The notes beneath the pieces are model-generated. The model was given only the letters and a program-made list of their open reading frames with translations. It did not search any database and was not told the DNA's origin. From NCBI RefSeq assembly GCF_028290495.1, contig NZ_JAQGJT010000026.1, positions 17,898 to 81,897 on the forward strand: a stretch of DNA of 64,000 nt. The letters run 5' to 3'. Every line of letters starts with the position of its first letter. The first letter of the stretch is position 1. The translations under genes and the position numbers were made by a program. This document shows, piece by piece, positions 60,196-64,000 of the stretch. The DNA comes from Tardiphaga sp. GTDB taxonomy: Bacteria > Pseudomonadota > Alphaproteobacteria > Rhizobiales > Xanthobacteraceae.

Positions 60196-61015
60196 TGATT
60201 GCGGCGTTGAGTTCGCCGCCAAACACGAAGATCGCGGCGATGAAATACAGGAACACCAGCGCGATGATCACCGAGGCCAGCCCGGCATACATCGTCACAT
60301 AATTGTTGGCGAAGCGCGCCAGGTACATGCCGAAGCCGATGCCCGAGACCAATGACGCCAGCATCGTGAAGATGATGCCCGGCAGGATTTGCAGGAAGCT
60401 GCGGCGGCCGGCCGGCAGCCACGCATGCAGAATGAACAGCGCGCAGATCATGGCGACGATGGTGATGCCGTAGCGGGTGACGTTGAGCAGCTTCTCGTTG
60501 TTCTCAATCATCAGCGGGACGTAGAGGCGGACGATTTCCAGCACCAACGGTCCGAGCACGATCAGGAACGCCATCGCCAGAGCGGTGAAGGCGGCGACCA
60601 GCGTGTAGCCGATCGATTCCAGCCGCAGCCAGTACCAGCGCCGCGGTTCGATCACCGCATAGGCCCGGTTCAGCGCCACCCGCAGGCTTTCGACGCCATT
60701 GGAGGCGAAATACAGCGCCAGCACGAGGCCGATGGTCAGGGCGTCGCCGCGCGTCGTGGTGAGCACATCGTGGATCTGCCCCGACAGCGTTCCCGCCACC
60801 TGGTCCGGCCAAATTTCCAGCATCAGGCCGACGGCCTGGTCGGCGAGTCCTTTCGAGCCAAAAAAACCGGCCAGCGAGGCCAGCACGATCAGGAACGGGA
60901 ACAGCGCCATCAGCGTCGACAGCGCGATATGGCTGGCGATCGCCCAGCCGTCATCGGCGAGAAACGTATAGAAGGCGTCCAGCCCGACATCGAAAACGTA
61001 GCGAATCTGCCTCAC
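60122..61015 (-). CDS. YihY/BrkB family inner-membrane protein
   Basis: 297 residues. YTFLADDGWAIASHIALSTLMALFPFLI in part (DGWAIASHIALS) and FGVESL-type SNGVESLRVALNRAY are the UPF0761/YihY hallmarks. Six hydrophobic segments follow the family. Its activity is unknown (once misnamed ribonuclease BN). Convergent with the histidine kinase, overlapping by 74 bp. Confidence 0.88.
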   Translation of the reverse strand: MRQIRYVFDVGLDAFYTFLADDGWAIASHIALSTLMALFPFLIVLASLAGFFGSKGLADQAVGLMLEIWPDQVAGTLSGQIHDVLTTTRGDALTIGLVLALYFASNGVESLRVALNRAYAVIEPRRWYWLRLESIGYTLVAAFTALAMAFLIVLGPLVLEIVRLYVPLMIENNEKLLNVTRYGITIVAMICALFILHAWLPAGRRSFLQILPGIIFTMLASLVSGIGFGMYLARFANNYVTMYAGLASVIIALVFLYFIAAIFVFGGELNAAIIKSRLPRGVSLQAAQSLAPVETQA

Positions 61016-61163
61016 ATCTCACCTGGTTCGGGCAACCGTTGGGTTCTGCCGGCGGCGACGCTACTATTTGATATCTACGGGAAAAAGGCCAGTTGGTTGC
61101 AGCGTGGCCATGATTTTCCCGGCAGTCATGGCGAAGCCGGGAGCGCGGTGTTATGTAGCGGCC

Positions 61164-61358
61164 ATGACAACCTTTCTGGGCAATATCCTCCTTCCGGTCG
61201 CGGCCGGCGCGGTCGCGCTGGTGCTGCTACTCGGCCTGTTCAATTTGATGCGCGGCGGCTCGCCGAATCGTTCGCAAAAGCTCATGCGCTGGCGCGTGGT
61301 GCTGCAATTCGTCGCCATCGTCATTACGATGGCGACGGTGTGGGCGATGGGGCGCTAA
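61164..61358 (+). CDS. Twin-TM HIG1-like small membrane protein
   Basis: 64 residues. Two hydrophobic helices flank a basic loop: FLGNILLPVAAGAVALVLLLGLFNLM in part, GSPNRSQKLMRWRV, then LQFVAIVITMATVWA. This is the HIG1/'twin transmembrane' pattern common in alphaproteobacteria, linked to cytochrome oxidase assembly in mitochondria. ATG 61164 is the first sensible start. It precedes the adenosyltransferase gene by 83 bp. Confidence 0.75.
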   Translation: MTTFLGNILLPVAAGAVALVLLLGLFNLMRGGSPNRSQKLMRWRVVLQFVAIVITMATVWAMGR

Positions 61359-61441
61359 TTCAACTCGGTCTCGTGCCGCGGATGCGGCGCCGTGCACCGC
61401 TGTTGCGGCGCGCCCGGGACAAGGATGTCAGGAAATAAACG

Positions 61442-62014
61442 ATGGTCGTTCTCAATAAAATCTACACCCGCACCGGCGACGACGGGACCACGGGGCTGGG
61501 CTCCGGCGAGCGGCGGCCGAAATACGACCTGCGGATCGAAGCCTATGGCACCGTGGACGAGACCAACGCCGCGCTCGGCGTGGTACGGCTGCATCTGGCG
61601 GCAGCGCCGCAACTCGACGCCATGCTGGCGGCGATCCAGAACGACCTGTTCGACCTCGGCGCCGACCTCGCGGTGCCGGAGCGCAACGGCAAGGCCGAGC
61701 GGCTGCGGATGGTGGCGAACCAGGTCGACCGGCTGGAGCATGATATTGACGCCGTCAACGCGCCGCTCTCCGACCTGACCTCCTTCGTGCTGCCGGGCGG
61801 CACCCCCGCCGCGGCGTATCTGCACGTCGCCCGCACCATCTGCCGGCGCGCCGAGCGGATCATGGTGGAACTTGCCGCCCGGCCCGATGAGCCGGTCTCC
61901 GCCCCTGCGATCCAGTACATGAACCGGCTGTCGGACTTCCTGTTTGTCGCCAGCCGGTCGGTCAACGACAATGGCGCCGGGGACGTGCTCTGGGTGCCCG
62001 GCAAGAACCAGTAG
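61442..62014 (+). CDS. PduO-type ATP:cob(I)alamin adenosyltransferase
   Basis: 190 residues. NKIYTRTGDDGTTGLGSGER is the nucleotide-binding N-terminus, AYGTVDETNAALGVVR follows, and ARTICRRAERIMVEL carries the catalytic Arg pair. It makes adenosylcobalamin from cob(I)alamin and ATP. No cobalamin operon is nearby; in relatives it often sits upstream of etfBA. Confidence 0.92.
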   Translation: MVVLNKIYTRTGDDGTTGLGSGERRPKYDLRIEAYGTVDETNAALGVVRLHLAAAPQLDAMLAAIQNDLFDLGADLAVPERNGKAERLRMVANQVDRLEHDIDAVNAPLSDLTSFVLPGGTPAAAYLHVARTICRRAERIMVELAARPDEPVSAPAIQYMNRLSDFLFVASRSVNDNGAGDVLWVPGKNQ

Positions 62015-62083
62015 CAAGAATCGCTATAAGGACCGCCAAAAGCGGGCATCAGGGACCCGCGATTTTCGATTCTCGCGCGTTGA

Positions 62084-62099
62084 CCCCGGTTGGCCGGGG
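62084..62099 (+). terminator. Possible terminator before etfB
   Basis: Stem CCCCGG / CCGGGG with loop TTGG followed by CTTT. Short stem, so moderate support. Confidence 0.4.
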
Positions 62100-62165
62100 C
62101 TTTAGGTTCCGCGCCCAAGCTTTAGGTGCGTCGAAAACCGACGAAACTCACACGAAAGAGGATCG

Positions 62166-62915
62166 ATGAAGATTCTGGTGCCGGTCAAGCGCGTGGTCGA
62201 TTACAACGTCAAGGTTCGCGTCAAGAGCGACGGAACCGGCGTTGAACTCGCCAACGTCAAGATGTCGATGAATCCGTTCGACGAAATTGCCGTCGAGGAA
62301 GCCCTGCGCCTGAAAGAGGCCGGCAAGGCGACCGAAGTGGTCGTTGTCTCGATCGGCCCCGCGCAGGCGTCGGAAACCATCCGCACCGGCCTCGCGATGG
62401 GCGCTGACCGCGGTATCCTGGTGAAGGTCGATGGTATCGTCGAGCCGCTGGCGGTCGCCAAGATCCTCAAGGCCATCGTCACCGAGGAAGCCCCCGGCCT
62501 GGTCATTCTCGGCAAGCAGGCGATCGATGACGACAGCAACCAGACCGGCCAGATGCTGGCAGCCTTGCTCGGCTGGTCGCAGGCGACCTTTGCCTCCAAG
62601 CTGGAAGTCGATGGTTCCGATTTCATCGTGTCGCGCGAAGTCGATGGCGGCTCGCAGACCGTGAAGCTCAAGGGGCCGGCGATCGTGACGACCGATCTGC
62701 GCCTCAACGAGCCGCGCTACGCCAGCCTGCCCAACATCATGAAGGCGAAGAAGAAGCCGATCGCCGACAAGACCGCGCAAGACTATGGCGTCGATGTCAC
62801 CCCGCATCTTGAGATCATCAAGACGACGGAACCCGAGGGCCGCAAGGCCGGCGTCAAGGTCAAGGACGTCGCCGAGCTGATTTCCAAACTCAAGACCGAA
62901 GCCGGGGTGATCTGA
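62166..62915 (+). CDS. etfB: Electron transfer flavoprotein beta subunit
   Basis: 249 residues. [19 protein letters not shown] is the usual start; [32 protein letters not shown] and the signature [21 protein letters not shown] in part ([14 protein letters not shown]) confirm EtfB. It holds AMP and, with EtfA, carries electrons from acyl-CoA dehydrogenases to ETF:quinone oxidoreductase. GAAAGAGGATCG precedes ATG 62166. Confidence 0.96.
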   Translation: MKILVPVKRVVDYNVKVRVKSDGTGVELANVKMSMNPFDEIAVEEALRLKEAGKATEVVVVSIGPAQASETIRTGLAMGADRGILVKVDGIVEPLAVAKILKAIVTEEAPGLVILGKQAIDDDSNQTGQMLAALLGWSQATFASKLEVDGSDFIVSREVDGGSQTVKLKGPAIVTTDLRLNEPRYASLPNIMKAKKKPIADKTAQDYGVDVTPHLEIIKTTEPEGRKAGVKVKDVAELISKLKTEAGVI

Positions 62916-63862
62916 TGACCACGCTTTTGATTGCCGAACACGAACACGACATCCTCAAGGATTCCACCAACAAGGCACTGACCGCCGCTACCGCGCTCGG
63001 CGCCGAGGTCCATGTCCTGGTTGCCGGCGGCGGCGAAGGCACCAAGGCCGCGGCTGACAAGGCTGCCAAGCTGGCCGGCGTTACCAAGGTGCTGGTTGCG
63101 GACGACGCGCTGTATGCCCATGATCTCGCCGAGCCGCTGGCTGCCCTGATCGTGTCGCTGGCGCCCGGCTATGACGCCTTCGTGGCGCCCGCCACCTCGC
63201 GTTTCAAGAATGTGATGCCGCGCGTCGCCGCCCTGCTCGACGTGATGCAGGTGTCGGAAATCACCAAGGTGATCTCCCCCGACACCTTCGAACGCCCGAT
63301 CTATGCCGGCAACGCGATCCAGACCGTGAAGTCCAGGGACGCCAAGAAGGTGATCACCGTGCGCACCTCGACCTTCGCCGCCGCGGCGGGTGAGGGCGGC
63401 AGCGCCACGGTGGAAGCCGCGGCCACCGCCGCTGATCCCGCGCTCTCCGCCTTCGTCGGCGAGGAAGTCGCCAAGAGCGACCGTCCGGAACTGACCTCGG
63501 CAAAGATCATCGTCTCCGGTGGCCGTGCCATGGCGAGCCGTGAGAATTTCGCCAAATACATCGAGCCGCTGGCCGACAAGCTCGGCGCCGGCGTCGGCGC
63601 CTCGCGCGCCGCAGTGGATGCCGGCTATGCGCCCAACGACTGGCAGGTTGGCCAGACCGGCAAGGTGGTGGCCCCCGAACTCTATATCGCCATCGGCATC
63701 TCCGGTGCGATCCAGCATCTCGCCGGCATGAAGGACTCCAAGGTGATCGTCGCGATCAACAAGGATGAAGACGCGCCGATCTTCCAGGTCGCCGATTACG
63801 GCCTGGTCGCCGACCTCTACCAGGCGGTGCCGGAATTGACCGAAGCGCTCGGCAAGCTGTAA
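62915..63862 (+). CDS. etfA: Electron transfer flavoprotein alpha subunit
   Basis: 315 residues. FAD-binding C-terminal half: [34 protein letters not shown] in part, [21 protein letters not shown] and [20 protein letters not shown]. The start overlaps the etfB stop (TGATG), so both are made from one transcript. Partner of EtfB in beta-oxidation electron flow. Confidence 0.96.
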   Translation: MTTLLIAEHEHDILKDSTNKALTAATALGAEVHVLVAGGGEGTKAAADKAAKLAGVTKVLVADDALYAHDLAEPLAALIVSLAPGYDAFVAPATSRFKNVMPRVAALLDVMQVSEITKVISPDTFERPIYAGNAIQTVKSRDAKKVITVRTSTFAAAAGEGGSATVEAAATAADPALSAFVGEEVAKSDRPELTSAKIIVSGGRAMASRENFAKYIEPLADKLGAGVGASRAAVDAGYAPNDWQVGQTGKVVAPELYIAIGISGAIQHLAGMKDSKVIVAINKDEDAPIFQVADYGLVADLYQAVPELTEALGKL

Positions 63863-63968
63863 CGCCGATTAAGGACATCGGCCGGATCAACAGACACCGG
63901 CCGGTGTTTATGCAAGAATGGCGGCCGGCTGCGACACCCGCGGCCGAGCACCCCGATGAGATGACAAG

Positions 63969-64000
63969 ATGGCGATGATCAAGAAAGTCGGCGTGATCGG
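63969..64000 (+). CDS. 3-hydroxyacyl-CoA dehydrogenase, 5' end only
   Basis: Only the first ten codons fall in the window: MAMIKKVGVIG, the start of an NAD-binding Rossmann fold. In this group a 3-hydroxybutyryl-CoA dehydrogenase follows etfBA, and the N-terminus fits it (KKVGVIGAG type). The call rests on ten residues and gene order. Confidence 0.6.
   Translation, partial: MAMIKKVGVI

Noticed and set aside
63894..63907. Palindrome ACACCGG/CCGGTGT after etfA
   Set aside because: No loop and no T-tract, so weak as a terminator; could be chance in high-GC DNA.
1..64000. CRISPR arrays, rRNA genes, complete insertion sequences
   Set aside because: No regularly spaced repeats, no rRNA-like stretches and no transposase frame were found on reading either strand.

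Overview
The window looks like chromosomal DNA of a high-GC alphaproteobacterium of the Bradyrhizobium/Rhodopseudomonas group (Nitrobacteraceae). I infer this from the core gene content (FeoAB and an mbfA remnant behind Irr-type boxes, a dmeRF pair, etfBA followed by a 3-hydroxyacyl-CoA dehydrogenase, GluQRS, SulP, DctA) and from the protein style. It splits sharply at a tRNA-Leu(CAA) gene (24044-24128, minus strand).

Left of the tRNA, from before position 1 to about 24.04 kb, lies an integrated mobile element. It has a large serine recombinase at the tRNA 3' end, a MobF (TrwC-type) relaxase, a VirD4/TraD coupling protein and a ParA-like ATPase with a small membrane protein. No type IV secretion channel is visible here, so the rest of the element, and its other attachment site, must lie left of the window, or the element is only mobilisable. 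Its cargo is (i) a Tc insecticidal-toxin B component filling 1-4467 on the minus strand as one open frame that runs off the left edge; (ii) a 1739-residue protein joining a PD-(D/E)xK/Cap4-like nuclease domain to a STAND-type NTPase and a roughly 1,100-residue helical tail, which looks like a phage-defence sensor; (iii) a compact three-gene cluster of two tiny Lys/Pro-rich proteins sharing a C-terminal motif plus a two-TM SLATT-like protein; (iv) two unrecognised proteins of 235 and 551 residues; and (v) several gene fragments, including a frameshifted staphylococcal-type nuclease. Two minus-strand transfer/cargo units share an almost identical 18-bp upstream element.

Right of the tRNA the order is mostly ordinary: dsbB; an AbrB-type membrane protein; two small secreted proteins; dctA; a YghU-type thiol oxidoreductase; feoAB; lrgAB-like genes; TauE and DsbA-like genes; an L,D-transpeptidase; a SulP transporter; a CDF pump; a copper-uptake cluster (DUF2946-like protein, TonB receptor, DUF1775-PCuAC fusion); a GntR-controlled catabolic cluster with a Bug-type binding protein; a catalytically dead HtrA-like protein beside a truncated mbfA; dmeRF (Ni/Co); and a CusBA-like Cu/Ag efflux operon. 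The last 10 kb has an HNH nuclease, an HxlR/MFS divergent pair, an AlkA-type glycosylase, gluQ, a soluble hybrid histidine kinase, a YihY/BrkB protein, a PduO-type adenosyltransferase, etfBA and the start of a 3-hydroxyacyl-CoA dehydrogenase gene.

The metal genes form a theme: iron (feoAB, mbfA remnant), copper import and export, and nickel/cobalt export, several with visible operators. All functions are assigned by reading motifs; no database search was run.
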